A stretch of DNA of 64,000 nt from an uncultured Planctomycetota bacterium (lineage in GTDB: Bacteria > Planctomycetota > Brocadiia > CAIUPP01), in the NCBI GenBank assembly GCA_903901045.1, contig CAIUPP010000121.1, positions 1-64,000 on the forward strand. Direction: 5' to 3'. The notes under the pieces were generated by a model. The model saw only the letters and a list, made by a program, of their open reading frames with translations. It was not told the origin of the DNA and did no database searches. The stretch's first letter is position 1. Each line of letters starts with the position of its first letter. Both the position numbers and the translations under genes were made by a program. Shown piece by piece: positions 52,904 through 63,235 of this stretch.

Positions 52904-54097
52904 TCAACTATGCGCCCAGTGCTCCACGGGCTTGGAGAGGAACTCCTTGAGCGGGATGCCGTCTCCGCCAACCAGCAGCAAGCGCTTCGGCTTGAACCCG
53001 GCGGCAAAAGCTTCCATGCCCGGCAGCATGTCCCGTCGCCGCTTGCTCTTCACCTCGATGGCAGTGATGGTCTTACCAGTCTTCACTACGAAATCAACCT
53101 CGCGATTCCGGTCACGCCAGTAGAACAACTCGCATTCTCCCGATGCTGCCGCGTTCGCCAGATGCGCTCCAACAGCCGACTCGACCAGACGACCCTGGAA
53201 CTCACCATCTGCCTGAGCTTCCTTCATAGTGAGGCCAGACTGTGCCGTCATCAGGGCCGTATTAAGTACCTGTAACTTCGGGCTGGATCCGCGCTGTCGT
53301 ACCCGTTCCCCGGCGTACTTCTGAAGTCCAGTTACCATGCCCGCCCCAGAGAGCAAATTGAGGTAATGGGCGAGTGTGACTGTGTTGCCAGCATCCTGAA
53401 GCTGACCGATCATTTTCTGATAGGACAGGACCTGGCCGGAGTACTCGCACGCCAGATCGAATAGGCGACGAAGAAGAGCCGGCTTATCTACTCGGGTCAG
53501 CAAAAGTACGTCCCGAGAAATCGTTGTCTCGATCAGGGAGTCTTTGATATACCGCGCCCAGCGTTCCTGATCGTGCGCGAGTGTTGCAGCGCCAGGATAG
53601 CCACCGAAGAAAAGATACTGGTCGAGCGTCCAGCCAAAGGCCTCCTCCATCTCCGAGAAGGTCCAGTGCGGTACGTGCAATATCTCGAACCGGCCAGCCA
53701 GGCTTTCAGTCAATCCTTGCTGGATTAGGAGTGGCGCCGAGCCGAGCAGCACGACTTTGACGTGGGTTCCTTGGGCAGTGTCTTCGTCCCACAGTCGCTT
53801 CACTGCTTCTGCCCATCCCGGGACTTTCTGGACCTCGTCCAGGGCGAGGATGGCGCCTTGCCTGCTCGTTTCACTCGCAGCAATCCGCGCCCTGTTCCAC
53901 TGCTGCTCGATCCACTCATGTCTGCGCAGTGTCGGCTCATCTGCCGATACGTACACCACGCTGGCCTTGGACACATCAAGTGCCTGTCGAACCAGCGTTG
54001 TCTTGCCGACCTGTCTCGGCCCCGCTACGATCTGCATGAAGCGGCGAGGTTCGCGAAGTCGGCTGCTGAGTTTGACTGCATACGGGCGAGTGTACAT
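52904..54097 (-). CDS. AAA_14/DUF4143-type ATPase
   Basis: The 397-residue protein has Walker A GPRQVGKTTLVRQAL (about 26-40), Walker B ILALDEVQKVPGW (about 82-94), VVLLGSAPLLIQQGL as sensor, then a C-terminal DUF4143 region with FYWRDRNREVDFVVK and AIEVKSKRR. The D...E-x-K arrangement of the latter resembles a PD-(D/E)xK fold. These solitary ATPases are spread widely by transfer and are of unknown role. SD is GGAGG. A palindrome lies 14 bp upstream. Confidence 0.85.
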   Translation of the reverse strand: MYTRPYAVKLSSRLREPRRFMQIVAGPRQVGKTTLVRQALDVSKASVVYVSADEPTLRRHEWIEQQWNRARIAASETSRQGAILALDEVQKVPGWAEAVKRLWDEDTAQGTHVKVVLLGSAPLLIQQGLTESLAGRFEILHVPHWTFSEMEEAFGWTLDQYLFFGGYPGAATLAHDQERWARYIKDSLIETTISRDVLLLTRVDKPALLRRLFDLACEYSGQVLSYQKMIGQLQDAGNTVTLAHYLNLLSGAGMVTGLQKYAGERVRQRGSSPKLQVLNTALMTAQSGLTMKEAQADGEFQGRLVESAVGAHLANAAASGECELFYWRDRNREVDFVVKTGKTITAIEVKSKRRRDMLPGMEAFAAGFKPKRLLLVGGDGIPLKEFLSKPVEHWAHS

Positions 54098-54110
54098 GAC
54101 GCTGCCTCCA

Positions 54111-54132
54111 ATTACTCATCACGCTGAGTAAT
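54111..54132. promoter_or_regulatory. 8-bp inverted repeat upstream of the ATPase
   Basis: ATTACTCA, 6-nt spacer, TGAGTAAT, located between the ATPase start (54097, reverse) and its likely promoter. It fits a dimeric repressor site and may serve autoregulation. Confidence 0.6.
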
Positions 54133-54298
54133 TGTACTCACTGGACCCGGAGAAAGCAAGTGCCCAACGGGAGTTCCCCTTTTGGGACTGAAAGAACAAT
54201 ACTTGGAAAAACGACATACGTCCCTCGTACACATATAGACAAAGTTGACAATGGCTAACGGTGACGACGGGGTAGACCGGGTCGAACAGGACGCACGT

Positions 54299-54622
54299 TC
54301 AAGAAATCTTCTGTTGCTTCGCCTCCTCGTCAACAAGCTGACGGCAACCTCGAATTCGGCGTCGCATCGTCAGCGAACGCCATATCCCGAAGCCCAACGA
54401 CCCGCCTGCCAGGAAGAGGAATATTACGCCGACGACGCGCAGGTCTGGCGAATCTGAGAACTTAAGAATCGTTCCGCCTACCACCGCGAAGGACAGGCTT
54501 GTGCGCAGGTAGGACAGGAATGTGCGCTCATTGGCCAGAACGGTTCGGTCAATCGCCAATTCATCGCGAAGGACGAGCTCCTGATACTTGAAGCGTTCAT
54601 AAGGATTTTCACCTTCCGCCAT
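54299..54622 (-). CDS. DUF202 (YidH-like) membrane protein
   Basis: The 107-residue protein shows the DUF202 hallmark LAIDRTVLANERTFLSYLRT (about 21-40), then two or three hydrophobic helices (SFAVVGGTILKF, VVGVIFLFLAGGSLGFGIW) and a short charged tail. Family members are small inner-membrane proteins of unknown function. The start follows AGGAGAATGCT. It stands alone between the ATPase and the pseudopilin. Confidence 0.8.
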   Translation of the reverse strand: MAEGENPYERFKYQELVLRDELAIDRTVLANERTFLSYLRTSLSFAVVGGTILKFSDSPDLRVVGVIFLFLAGGSLGFGIWRSLTMRRRIRGCRQLVDEEAKQQKIS

Positions 54623-54700
54623 AGCATTCTCCTATGCCGTCCCATTTTCGTTGCAGGTCCCCCACGGCCATCCGCATCTGACAATATCGCAACTGCCGGG

Positions 54701-55891
54701 TCACGGAATATCAATTCCCTGAGACTGGTCGAACAAGTTCCAGACCTGCTGTGAACCCTCGAAGCCCTGGGTATCGCCGTACGAAGCACGGGAGCATAGG
54801 CCGGGCGAAGTCAGGTTGTAGGAACCATCACCGGGGCGGAAAGAGCCGTCACCTTGATATGTTCCGTTGTGGCCGCCGCCAAAGATGTGGGCGATGGTCT
54901 TCTGCGGGTCACCGAACCATGAGGCATGGCAGTCACCGTAGAGAATGTTGTACCCCTCCCGGTGGTGAAAGCGCACCGCGCCGCCCTGGTCGCCGAAATA
55001 CGGCGCCGTATTGGGAAAGGCGAGTTGGTTGATATTATCAATGGTGTCGAGCACCAGCGCGCGTCCGCCGAGCATCTTCTGCGTCTTGAATACCGGGCAC
55101 CCGTTGTATGCCGCGAGGGCCGGCTTCGTGTTGTACCAGGTCTTCGTATAGGGATAGAGCGACCACGCGCCACCGTGAATCAAAGTGGGCATGTTGCGGT
55201 ACTGGTAAGAGCAGATGGCGTACAGCGAAAGGCTACTCCAGCCATCAAATTCATACAGCCCTTCCAGTGTTGCGGGGTTCTCAAGGTGGTAGGCGTCCGC
55301 GCCGCCTATCCGCTTCCATAGGTCCGGCAGGAAGCGCTTCGTGTAGCCGTCATAGGCATGGATCGTCGTCCACTGCCGGTTCATGGAGGGGCACATCAGC
55401 ACTTTGCCATCCGGCAGCGTGCCGGCGGTCATTAGCAGCCCCAAGCCGACCGCCGCCATGCTGAACTGGCCTGCGGCGGTAATGTCGCCCATCCACGGAG
55501 CCGTGTCGTACGGCGCCCAGTCCGGTCGCTCGTAGGTGGCTATTGTCTCCCCTTGAACCAGCGAATAGGGGTAGACCTCTGCCGTCTGGACCACGGTGCG
55601 ATTGCCCTTCTTGATCCAGGCGGCATATCGCGGATATTGCGACCTGACCTCCCGGTTCTCGATGTATCCGGCCCAGCACGGATAGTACATGTTGTAGTCG
55701 CTGATATACATTTCGGTTGCCATGCCGATCTGCTTGAGATTACCCACGCAAGACGCCCGGCGGGCCTTCTCGCGCGCCGACGCCAGCGCCGGCAAGAGAA
55801 GCCCGGCCAGAATGGCGATTATGGCTATCGTGACAAGCAGTTCAACCAGTGTGAACGCACTCCAGAGTAGTTTCCGCATGCTCTTTTGCAT
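54701..55891 (-). CDS. type II pseudopilin-like protein (H-X9-DG kind)
   Basis: The 396-residue protein has the prepilin cleavage and methylation segment [20 protein letters not shown], then [20 protein letters not shown] and KQIG, the usual start of the large pseudopilin-like family of PVC bacteria. A C-terminal [20 protein letters not shown] matches the H-X9-DG box. These proteins are processed by prepilin peptidase and inserted in the inner membrane; many are linked to carbohydrate or type II secretion-like functions. I start at ATG 55891 after AAAGGTGAG rather than at the GTG 55900. It follows the CBM9 gene by 5 bp. Confidence 0.85.
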   Translation of the reverse strand: MQKSMRKLLWSAFTLVELLVTIAIIAILAGLLLPALASAREKARRASCVGNLKQIGMATEMYISDYNMYYPCWAGYIENREVRSQYPRYAAWIKKGNRTVVQTAEVYPYSLVQGETIATYERPDWAPYDTAPWMGDITAAGQFSMAAVGLGLLMTAGTLPDGKVLMCPSMNRQWTTIHAYDGYTKRFLPDLWKRIGGADAYHLENPATLEGLYEFDGWSSLSLYAICSYQYRNMPTLIHGGAWSLYPYTKTWYNTKPALAAYNGCPVFKTQKMLGGRALVLDTIDNINQLAFPNTAPYFGDQGGAVRFHHREGYNILYGDCHASWFGDPQKTIAHIFGGGHNGTYQGDGSFRPGDGSYNLTSPGLCSRASYGDTQGFEGSQQVWNLFDQSQGIDIP

Positions 55892-55896
55892 GGCGC

Positions 55897-58332
55897 TCAC
55901 CTTTGCTCTCGTGCGCTGAATTCATACACATGCGGCTCAAAAGCAGTAAACACGTCGGTAAAGCCAGGACCAGCCAAGTCAACGCCCCGGTCCTCAAACA
56001 GGACATTTACACGCTTCGCAATGTCAGGAGCGCCGACAATTGAGATCTTCGCATCCACCACAGCGTCCAACGTGTTAGCCGCGACCAGATAGAGCCGGTT
56101 ATTGTACTCCCGCACACAGTAATCTATACCCGTCGAATGAATGGTTATGATGGGCCCACGAGAGGGACAAGACGCTGTCACGATCGGGAACAACTTCTCC
56201 ACCTCACGTGAGAGACCGGTATAGACCGACCAAAGCCTCGTAAAGGACGGGCTGATGCTGCCATCGCCGATATGAAAGACAATGCCGGTAGCGCCATGCA
56301 TCAGCGCCAGGTACGAGGCGCATCGAATCTCCTCCGCTGTCCGCCGTTCCGCGGTGGGGACGGAGCAACCGATCCACAAGAGGAAAGGCTTGTTTTGTCC
56401 AAGGGTCTCTCTGACTGAGACGACATCCTTCACCAAGTTCGGGATCAGGAAATTGGCGTATGAGGATGATACGGCGACCTCAATGATGTCCGCAGAGTCC
56501 CGATAACCCAACAAATCGCCACCAGGATCCAAATGTATGGCTGTAAGATGTTGCGGATCAACAGTCTTTACAAAACGGCTTATCTTCCTTAACTCTTCGG
56601 CGTTATTCAGATGCACTCTGTTTTCCCGCCCCCGACACATAGGGATTACGTCGGCTTCATAGCTCATGAACCAATACAGGAGCAGAGGATCGGTTTTTCG
56701 CGCCGTGACAACGTTACGAATCTTCTCCAGCATCTCTTTTTCTTCAGGCAAGAGCGTGAAAACATTGTTTCCGTTCCAAGTATATTCCCTGACAGGTGCT
56801 GGCAAACCAACCCCCAACCGCTCCAGCGGTCTTGACACGAGCCCGATATCTCCGTACCTCACGTTAAAGCAGTCTTGTGTAAGCGAATTCTTCTGTGGCG
56901 CTTCACAGGTAAAGAAGGGGCAGAACGGCTTTTCGTCCAGCAGGATGATTCCGTCTGAACGGATACTGACCCTGGGGACAGGCGAAGGAGTTATTGCCGG
57001 TTCGATGTTCTTCTTAATGAAGACACGGTAAGCCGACGACAACTTTTCTCTGTCTTTACCAAGCAGGTGGGCGGAGACAACGTACCGGCCGGCTTTCCAG
57101 CCTGCAATGTCAAACGAAGCGTCATAATTGTCCTTGCCGGGCACCAGCGAGATATGCTGGCTGATAACCGGTTCCTCGCCGAGGTTCCGGCTGATTTCGA
57201 CCTCCAAAGAATCACCATCTTTTGTCTTCCTTGCGAAACCGATCCGAACCGGCTGATCCTCCGACGTATAGTAGTAACGGTCCAGAGACATTTCCATCAG
57301 GGGAGAGGGAGGCGGCAATTTCCAAAGGCCTTTCCGAAAATCGCAAATCTCACCGGTCTTGGTGTTGACTACCGCAAGCGCCAACTCAAAGATGCCGGTT
57401 GTGGTCTGCGGCAGGAAGTCAGACTTGATACAAGTTTCCTCTTCTTCATTTGGTCTCAGGCGCACGGTGGCGGTTTGGGCATAGGTGTCTATGCTCCATT
57501 CCGTGCGAACGGTCAACGAGGAATCCCTCCCGTTCCGCAACCGAATTCTGAGTTCATTGCCTTCCGGACGAACTCTTAGTGAAATGACTGAGTAGGAGAC
57601 TTCAGAGCAACCGCCGAACACCAATTGGCCAAAATCCATTGGTTGGTTAAAGCTTCCCTTCATCATGGCCCAACTGGTAGATTCGATACCCCCGCCGGAC
57701 GGCCGACTACGGGTCAGACTAAGGCCCCAGCAAGTGCCAGGCTGCGGACAGGTGGTCTCAAGCGACGCAAAGGGAATGCGCATCTCGGCCGTCCATTGTT
57801 CAATGCCGATCCTGGTTTTGACTTCCCAATCGGGATTCCAGTCAACATTTCGGAATTCCTTTCCGGCATCTACATACGCCTCATATCGCGCCCCCAATGA
57901 GTTGACAGCCAGATGATAGTAAGTCCGCCGGTCCTGTTTCGTATCGAGAAAGAGTTCTACTGAATTATCTGAAAAAATGTCCACAACATCGTTACTTCTT
58001 GTTCCTGTTGCGATCTTCTCCGGCGCAGGTTCATTGCAGCGAAAAACGATGTAGAGGCAGGCGTCATCATAGGTGACGTATGTGGTAGTCTGTTCCTGCG
58101 CCCAAAATCCGGAGATGCTGATAAAACCGGAGGCAACACTCGCGTCCTGCCAACACCTGTCATCGAGTTTGCCGTCGATGACCGGCGGTCCGGAGGTCCT
58201 TCCGGCGTGCAGTATCGGTTTTTGTGAGACAAGAGACTGTCGGACAACCACAGCCTCACCACGAACCGCAGCGCAAGTTATCAGCGAGAGCAGGAATGCA
58301 ACCGCAATCATTGCTTTCGCCCGCGCGGCCAT
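55897..58332 (-). CDS. secreted CBM9-like and glycosidase-like protein
   Basis: The 811-residue protein has a signal peptide ([20 protein letters not shown]), then a CBM9-type carbohydrate-binding domain ([20 protein letters not shown] near residue 50, through [20 protein letters not shown]). A beta-sandwich middle follows, then a region from about 450 that looks like a TIM-barrel glycosidase ([36 protein letters not shown]). It is predicted to bind and cleave a polysaccharide or glycoconjugate outside the cytoplasm. SD is AAGGAGGGAGA. It is the fifth gene of a six-gene leftward operon. Confidence 0.7.
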   Translation of the reverse strand: MAARAKAMIAVAFLLSLITCAAVRGEAVVVRQSLVSQKPILHAGRTSGPPVIDGKLDDRCWQDASVASGFISISGFWAQEQTTTYVTYDDACLYIVFRCNEPAPEKIATGTRSNDVVDIFSDNSVELFLDTKQDRRTYYHLAVNSLGARYEAYVDAGKEFRNVDWNPDWEVKTRIGIEQWTAEMRIPFASLETTCPQPGTCWGLSLTRSRPSGGGIESTSWAMMKGSFNQPMDFGQLVFGGCSEVSYSVISLRVRPEGNELRIRLRNGRDSSLTVRTEWSIDTYAQTATVRLRPNEEEETCIKSDFLPQTTTGIFELALAVVNTKTGEICDFRKGLWKLPPPSPLMEMSLDRYYYTSEDQPVRIGFARKTKDGDSLEVEISRNLGEEPVISQHISLVPGKDNYDASFDIAGWKAGRYVVSAHLLGKDREKLSSAYRVFIKKNIEPAITPSPVPRVSIRSDGIILLDEKPFCPFFTCEAPQKNSLTQDCFNVRYGDIGLVSRPLERLGVGLPAPVREYTWNGNNVFTLLPEEKEMLEKIRNVVTARKTDPLLLYWFMSYEADVIPMCRGRENRVHLNNAEELRKISRFVKTVDPQHLTAIHLDPGGDLLGYRDSADIIEVAVSSSYANFLIPNLVKDVVSVRETLGQNKPFLLWIGCSVPTAERRTAEEIRCASYLALMHGATGIVFHIGDGSISPSFTRLWSVYTGLSREVEKLFPIVTASCPSRGPIITIHSTGIDYCVREYNNRLYLVAANTLDAVVDAKISIVGAPDIAKRVNVLFEDRGVDLAGPGFTDVFTAFEPHVYEFSAREQR

Positions 58333-58350
58333 TCTCCCTCCTTCTGCGAG

Positions 58351-60135
58351 TCACAACCCACCGTGAACTTGCCCCGAACTATGGGACGGCTGCAATCTCT
58401 GCCTGTATTTCTCCCATGCTTTTCGTATGGCGCCGTAATCTTGCGGGGTAAATTTCCGTATGCGGTTCGGGAGAAATGCCCGCCTCTGGACGAGGTTCTC
58501 CGCCTGGTACAGGCATGGAACCCCTGTGGCAACCTGACGTTCAAGCACTTCCTCTATCCCCTCAACGATGTCAAACCAAAAACATCCGTCTGTGTCTATC
58601 GGCTTTCCTGGAAGAGCGGCATTGAAGACCATGGCACGCCATGAAAGGGCATAGAGGGGATCTCCTCGCACTGTGTAGAGGTCTCCGACACGAACCATGT
58701 CGCAGCAGTCGTTGAAGTAGGGGTTCGCCCCGTAAATGGAGATGAGCGCATCGTGCTTTGCTGTTTTCGCCGAATCGTACACAAGCCGGAAGTATGCGCG
58801 CAGCAACTCGAACCCATACAGATCGCCAAGGCTCTTCAAGCCGGGGCCTTCAGGCATGACGCTTGTTCCGTCAATTTTGAGCCCGTCAGCGCCGTAGCTG
58901 CCCGGCCCGTCCCCGAGCATCCTCTTGAGCATCTCTTGCACAAAGTTTCGATAAGCCGGATGGGTGGGGTCTGCCATAACGGGCTTTCCCTCGCGCAGCA
59001 CGCACCATTCCGCAGGCAGTCCCTCGGTCTGCCAAGCGCTCATCCAAAGCAGCACATGCTGGCCCTTCCGGTGACGATCCTCGATAAACCCCCGTAGGTC
59101 AGGAAACTTCTCTACATCCACATGATTACCCGCAAGGTCCTTCTGCCACATGGCGTCAATAATGATCGTTCCCGGCTTGATTCCCTGGGTTTCGAGCGTT
59201 TCCAGCCAGCGCGAAATATTCGCTTGAGTGCACTGCTGGAAACTGAGAGGACCATCCTCCCGCGGGTCTTTGCCGTCGGGACCGCCTCCGCCCGCCATCT
59301 GTGCCAGGGCGCACTGCTCGTGCCAAGTGCAGAAGATCGGCTCACGCCACCAGGCGTGCGTTTGTGCCGAGGAGACAGGCACCAATTCCGCACGCCGCAG
59401 GTCATCGCAATACTCCCTCAGGCAGGTTTCCGGGTTCTTGGCGGCGCAGAAGACAAGTTTGGGCGAGGTCCACACGCCATCCACCCGGACGCAGCCGGGG
59501 TAATCCAGTGAAATCGCCTGCGGGCTGAGAATGTGGTCCTGTTCTTTCATCGCGTTGGGCCGCTTCTTGTTCCATGCCATTGTCTGGAAGCCATACTCGC
59601 CCGGTCGGACATGGAGGGCGGCTGAAATCCAGCCTTCCTGCCCGAATTCGCCAAATGCGAACATCAATGGCCCGCTATTCAAAGCGCTTCCCCAGAGTTC
59701 CGTCACGTTGCCCACCGAGTTTGCCGCATAGTCAGAAGGATGAACAAACGTCTTGTCGAGGAAATTTGGACAAGCCAGATAGACTGCGCCGAAACCGGGC
59801 ACCGAACCGCGTTCACGGTTCCCGACGGTCCCGCTTAAGTATGTGAGTGCTGAAATGTTCCCCTTGCCCTTGACGATTATCCAGTGTTCGAGACGGTTGT
59901 TCTGGAAGCGGTAAATGTGCTTCTTCTCGTCCCAGACGGAACTCTGCCACAGGACCTCCGTCTGCCAATCGTGGCCGTTCCGTTCAAAGCGGACGTCCGC
60001 CAGACGGCAGGATTCCTGCTTCTCTGGAGTGTCCACCGCCGACGCCAGCGACAACCAAAAGTACACGCGGTTGCCCTTGACGCGAAGCCTGACCTCTTCG
60101 AACTCCCGGTTAAAATCGGCGCACAATACGTCCAT
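58351..60135 (-). CDS. alpha-galactosidase/GH36-31-like glycoside hydrolase
   Basis: The 594-residue protein has a beta-sandwich N-terminal half and a barrel with TIIIDAMWQKDLAGNHVDVE (about 310-330), HVLLWMSAWQTEGLP and SYGADGLKIDGTSVMPEGPG. In the last, the Asp of LKID (about 418) sits where GH31/GH36 enzymes place the nucleophile. No signal peptide is seen, so it is cytoplasmic or its export signal is missed. It probably releases alpha-linked sugars taken up by the neighbouring transporter. I start at ATG 60135 (SD AAAGGA); the ORF start at 60153 is an alternative. Confidence 0.72.
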   Translation of the reverse strand: MDVLCADFNREFEEVRLRVKGNRVYFWLSLASAVDTPEKQESCRLADVRFERNGHDWQTEVLWQSSVWDEKKHIYRFQNNRLEHWIIVKGKGNISALTYLSGTVGNRERGSVPGFGAVYLACPNFLDKTFVHPSDYAANSVGNVTELWGSALNSGPLMFAFGEFGQEGWISAALHVRPGEYGFQTMAWNKKRPNAMKEQDHILSPQAISLDYPGCVRVDGVWTSPKLVFCAAKNPETCLREYCDDLRRAELVPVSSAQTHAWWREPIFCTWHEQCALAQMAGGGGPDGKDPREDGPLSFQQCTQANISRWLETLETQGIKPGTIIIDAMWQKDLAGNHVDVEKFPDLRGFIEDRHRKGQHVLLWMSAWQTEGLPAEWCVLREGKPVMADPTHPAYRNFVQEMLKRMLGDGPGSYGADGLKIDGTSVMPEGPGLKSLGDLYGFELLRAYFRLVYDSAKTAKHDALISIYGANPYFNDCCDMVRVGDLYTVRGDPLYALSWRAMVFNAALPGKPIDTDGCFWFDIVEGIEEVLERQVATGVPCLYQAENLVQRRAFLPNRIRKFTPQDYGAIRKAWEKYRQRLQPSHSSGQVHGGL

Positions 60136-60235
60136 TCGCCCGATCCTTTCCATAACTCATGCATCCTGCATATGATTTCATCGCACTTTCCACTGCAAGC
60201 TTCGGACATCTCGAACTCGGGCGGAGTCCGGACGT

Positions 60236-61657
60236 TCAGTCCACGACTTCGGGGATTGGGACCGCAACTTCAGCCTCGGAAGTACCCGGTTTCGGCCAGC
60301 GGAACAGAATCAAATTGAAGACCAGACAAAGGGCGTAGAAAATACCCGGAGCGATCAAGCATAGGCGATAGTAGTTATCGAGCAAATCCACGAGTTTGCC
60401 GGCCAACGGACCGAGCAACATGATGCCAACCGCACCGACGATGGCGCCCGCCGAGCCATACTGCCCGTACTGCGTACGGGGGTACATATCCACGGTCCAC
60501 TTGTTCAGGGCAAGAATGATCACAAACACTGGGACTTGCATCATGAACCCTAGGATGAACGCCGAAGTCCGGCTGTGGATGAACAGAAAAGAAGTCAAAC
60601 AGATGACGATGCCGCTGCACAGGCCGATCATCAACGATTTCTGGCTTCCTAATCGGTCCACAAGGGCGCCGAACGGCATGGACAACAGCAGGCAGGCCAC
60701 GGATGAAGCTGATGCCAAACGAAAATATTCTGTTTCGGTAAGGTGTATCTGGTCGCGGTAGAAAAGCAGCGTAAACACCCCGGCACAACTGGCCCACTGG
60801 ATGGCCGCATACGCCAGGAAGATCACCCAATTGCGGAGGTTGCCAAAGCATTCTCCAAAGTAATTCTTGATTGGCGAGTACCAGCGGCCATGCTCTTCTT
60901 TTATTTCAGGGTAATCGCCTTCCCGCACCTTCACACACATGAGAATGAACGACACGGCGTATAGCCCAGCGAATAAGGCAAAGATGAGCTTCATGTGCTG
61001 ATGGGCCTGCCCACCCAGGAACCACGTGAATCCTATGTACGCGAGAAGCCCGAACACGCGGAAGAGCCCATAGAACCGGCCGATGAGGGGTTCAGGCACC
61101 GTGTCAGGGATCAGGTAGAAGTATGTGGTACAGATGAACATGTTGAAAACCTGGAACCCCACGATGAGGAAGCCGAATACAAGCACCAGCGGCGCCAACG
61201 GAAATAGCGACAAGATGGACCGCGCCCAGTCCAGTTTCAGCAGCCCCGTTGTGATTTCCGGAGACCATGGGATCGTGATGAGGAAGAGCGCCACGAACGG
61301 CGTGGCGAACATCAGGAAAGGCCGTCGGCGACCCCAGCGGCTGCGGTGGCGATCGGAAGAGTAACTGATCACCGGATTCAGGACAATGTTGCAGACCGTA
61401 GCCAGCGTTGAGAGTAGTATGACGATGGCTTCGTTGCTGATTTCTTTGTGGTCTTTGAGCTGCATGACCAGCAGGCCGGGCAATGACTCCATGAATGTCA
61501 GTGTGAAATCACCCCAAAGCAGCCAGCCGAACAGCACGACCAGCGTGGCCGGGGTGTAACGGAGTGTGCCGCAGGTTAGTACGTTCTGTGTCCCGCCCGG
61601 CGCTATAACGTCTCCGCAGAACCACTTGCTGATGCGCTCAGCGAGGAATCGCCTCAT
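60236..61657 (-). CDS. MFS/GPH-family sugar transporter
   Basis: The 473-residue protein has about twelve hydrophobic helices and the intracellular loop ISYSSDRHRSRWGRRRPFLM (about 99-118), typical of the glycoside-pentoside-hexuronide (MelB-like) and sucrose-transporter branch of the MFS. It should import an oligosaccharide or glycoside with a cation. The start is ATG 61657, 9 bp after GGAGG, rather than the upstream GTG. It lies between the ceramidase-like gene and the glycosidase, which fits a catabolic operon. Confidence 0.78.
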   Translation of the reverse strand: MRRFLAERISKWFCGDVIAPGGTQNVLTCGTLRYTPATLVVLFGWLLWGDFTLTFMESLPGLLVMQLKDHKEISNEAIVILLSTLATVCNIVLNPVISYSSDRHRSRWGRRRPFLMFATPFVALFLITIPWSPEITTGLLKLDWARSILSLFPLAPLVLVFGFLIVGFQVFNMFICTTYFYLIPDTVPEPLIGRFYGLFRVFGLLAYIGFTWFLGGQAHQHMKLIFALFAGLYAVSFILMCVKVREGDYPEIKEEHGRWYSPIKNYFGECFGNLRNWVIFLAYAAIQWASCAGVFTLLFYRDQIHLTETEYFRLASASSVACLLLSMPFGALVDRLGSQKSLMIGLCSGIVICLTSFLFIHSRTSAFILGFMMQVPVFVIILALNKWTVDMYPRTQYGQYGSAGAIVGAVGIMLLGPLAGKLVDLLDNYYRLCLIAPGIFYALCLVFNLILFRWPKPGTSEAEVAVPIPEVVD

Positions 61658-61729
61658 GATCACAACCTCCGGGATGAGAACGGGAACTCGTATGCAGCAT
61701 GTTTCTCATGATGCGGCTCAGGACTTTCG

Positions 61730-63232
61730 CTACAACCGCCGGATAACGCTCAAAGCCTTCTTCTCGTAAATGCGTTGCCATTCCGGAGCTAGCAGGCACT
61801 CCGTCACCTCGTAACCGCCCCGGGCATAGTCCGCGGCGGGGGCGCCGTAGTGCATGTACCCGTTTGAGAAGGCCGACATGAAGGTGTACTTATACGGCGA
61901 AGCTTTCTTGACATTCAGGCCGACTTGCACCAGCACCTCCGCCGGAGAACTGATCAGCACGAACTCCCCAATCCGTATCCCCTGCACTTCAGCCGCAATC
62001 GTCCTTTCCCCCGACTCGTCGTTCAGCGCCTTGTGGAAACGATACGTCATGAGCCGGTCCTGGATCCTCGCCAGTTTCTCCATAGCGCGAATGTTGCCGA
62101 GATACTTCGCTATGCACCTTTCATTGTGCGCGTCCATGGCCAGGAGATCGTCAGACCCGATCTTCGCCTCCTGCAGGTATCGGTAGGAGTAATCCGCCGG
62201 GTACTGCGGATTCAGCGCGTGCTTGAGGTACAGAGGAAGGAATGCCTTGAAGTTCAAGCTGGTGGTTTGCAGCGACTGGAGCAGTTCGGCCTGCTCCTTC
62301 TGCAACTCCACAATGTGCGCGGGGATATCGTTCCTGCGCGGCAGCCGAATGGTTTCGCTCACCACCTTCAGCTTCACGTTTTTCATCCGAATCTTCCGCC
62401 ACGCCTTCAAGGTGCTCAGTCCGAGTGCCGTGCCGATCGGCTCGGTATCGCGGGGACGGCTGAAATCCTTGAAGAGGACATCGATCATGTCCCCACCCGC
62501 CCCCTGCAGGAACAGCGCCATCGCACCGTGGCCCAGTTCCTCTTCGATGACTTTGGAAGCGAAGCCCGGGAAATTGGCCGTGATGGAGCCGCGCGCGTCG
62601 CCGAACAGGGGATGACAGGCGAAGTTGTAGACCACGGCCAGAGGCCGCCCATCGGTGCGGTCCACGCGAAGGAGGCCGATCTCCGGATCGGTCGGTCCGA
62701 CGCCTGCCACCTCGTCGTCGGGCGGGCAGGGATTGGCGTGGCGGATTGTCCACGCCTTCCCGTTCTTCAGGCGAAGGGTACGGTTCATCGTGAACCGCTC
62801 CTCGGCGCCGCGCCCCCAGCCCACCTTCACCGGCAGCATATTCCCCGCCGCACGTCGGACCGCATCGAACGTCCTGTCCAACTGCTCGATGTCGCTGCAC
62901 AACAGCCGTCCCGGCGGGTGGGTATGCGAGGCGTTCACCAGCACATTGCGGCCGGGAATCTTCAATTCCTTCTGAATCCGGCCGCGCAGCTTCGAAAGGA
63001 AATCATCCTTGATGTCGCCGATCATGCCAAGGGCGACGACGTCCATGGCGATAATGGCCAACCGGGTTGTCCCATCGTCCAGCACCAGCGCTTTGGCGTA
63101 CAGCGGATCATGGATCTGCGCCCCCTTCGTGCGCGTGGTAATATCGCCTTTGGCCACCCCCGCGCGCAAAAAGCATGCCATGTCCCCGTCTTGTCCCGTA
63201 CGACGTGCCTTTGGAGTTTGATGTCCTTTCAT
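61730..63232 (-). CDS. neutral ceramidase-like hydrolase
   Basis: The 500-residue protein matches the neutral/alkaline non-lysosomal ceramidase family in its N-terminal half: RAGVAKGDITTRTKG near residue 24, then AIIAMDVVALG and the metal-site NASHTHPPGR (about 95-104), VYNFACHPLF and LFLQGAGGDMI. Many bacterial members are assumed hydrolases of amide- or ester-linked glycolipids or sugars and are abundant in PVC bacteria. No signal peptide is obvious. The start follows AGGAG and lies three bases after the stop of the upstream transporter gene. Confidence 0.78.
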   Translation of the reverse strand: MKGHQTPKARRTGQDGDMACFLRAGVAKGDITTRTKGAQIHDPLYAKALVLDDGTTRLAIIAMDVVALGMIGDIKDDFLSKLRGRIQKELKIPGRNVLVNASHTHPPGRLLCSDIEQLDRTFDAVRRAAGNMLPVKVGWGRGAEERFTMNRTLRLKNGKAWTIRHANPCPPDDEVAGVGPTDPEIGLLRVDRTDGRPLAVVYNFACHPLFGDARGSITANFPGFASKVIEEELGHGAMALFLQGAGGDMIDVLFKDFSRPRDTEPIGTALGLSTLKAWRKIRMKNVKLKVVSETIRLPRRNDIPAHIVELQKEQAELLQSLQTTSLNFKAFLPLYLKHALNPQYPADYSYRYLQEAKIGSDDLLAMDAHNERCIAKYLGNIRAMEKLARIQDRLMTYRFHKALNDESGERTIAAEVQGIRIGEFVLISSPAEVLVQVGLNVKKASPYKYTFMSAFSNGYMHYGAPAADYARGGYEVTECLLAPEWQRIYEKKALSVIRRL

Positions 63233-63235
63233 GCC

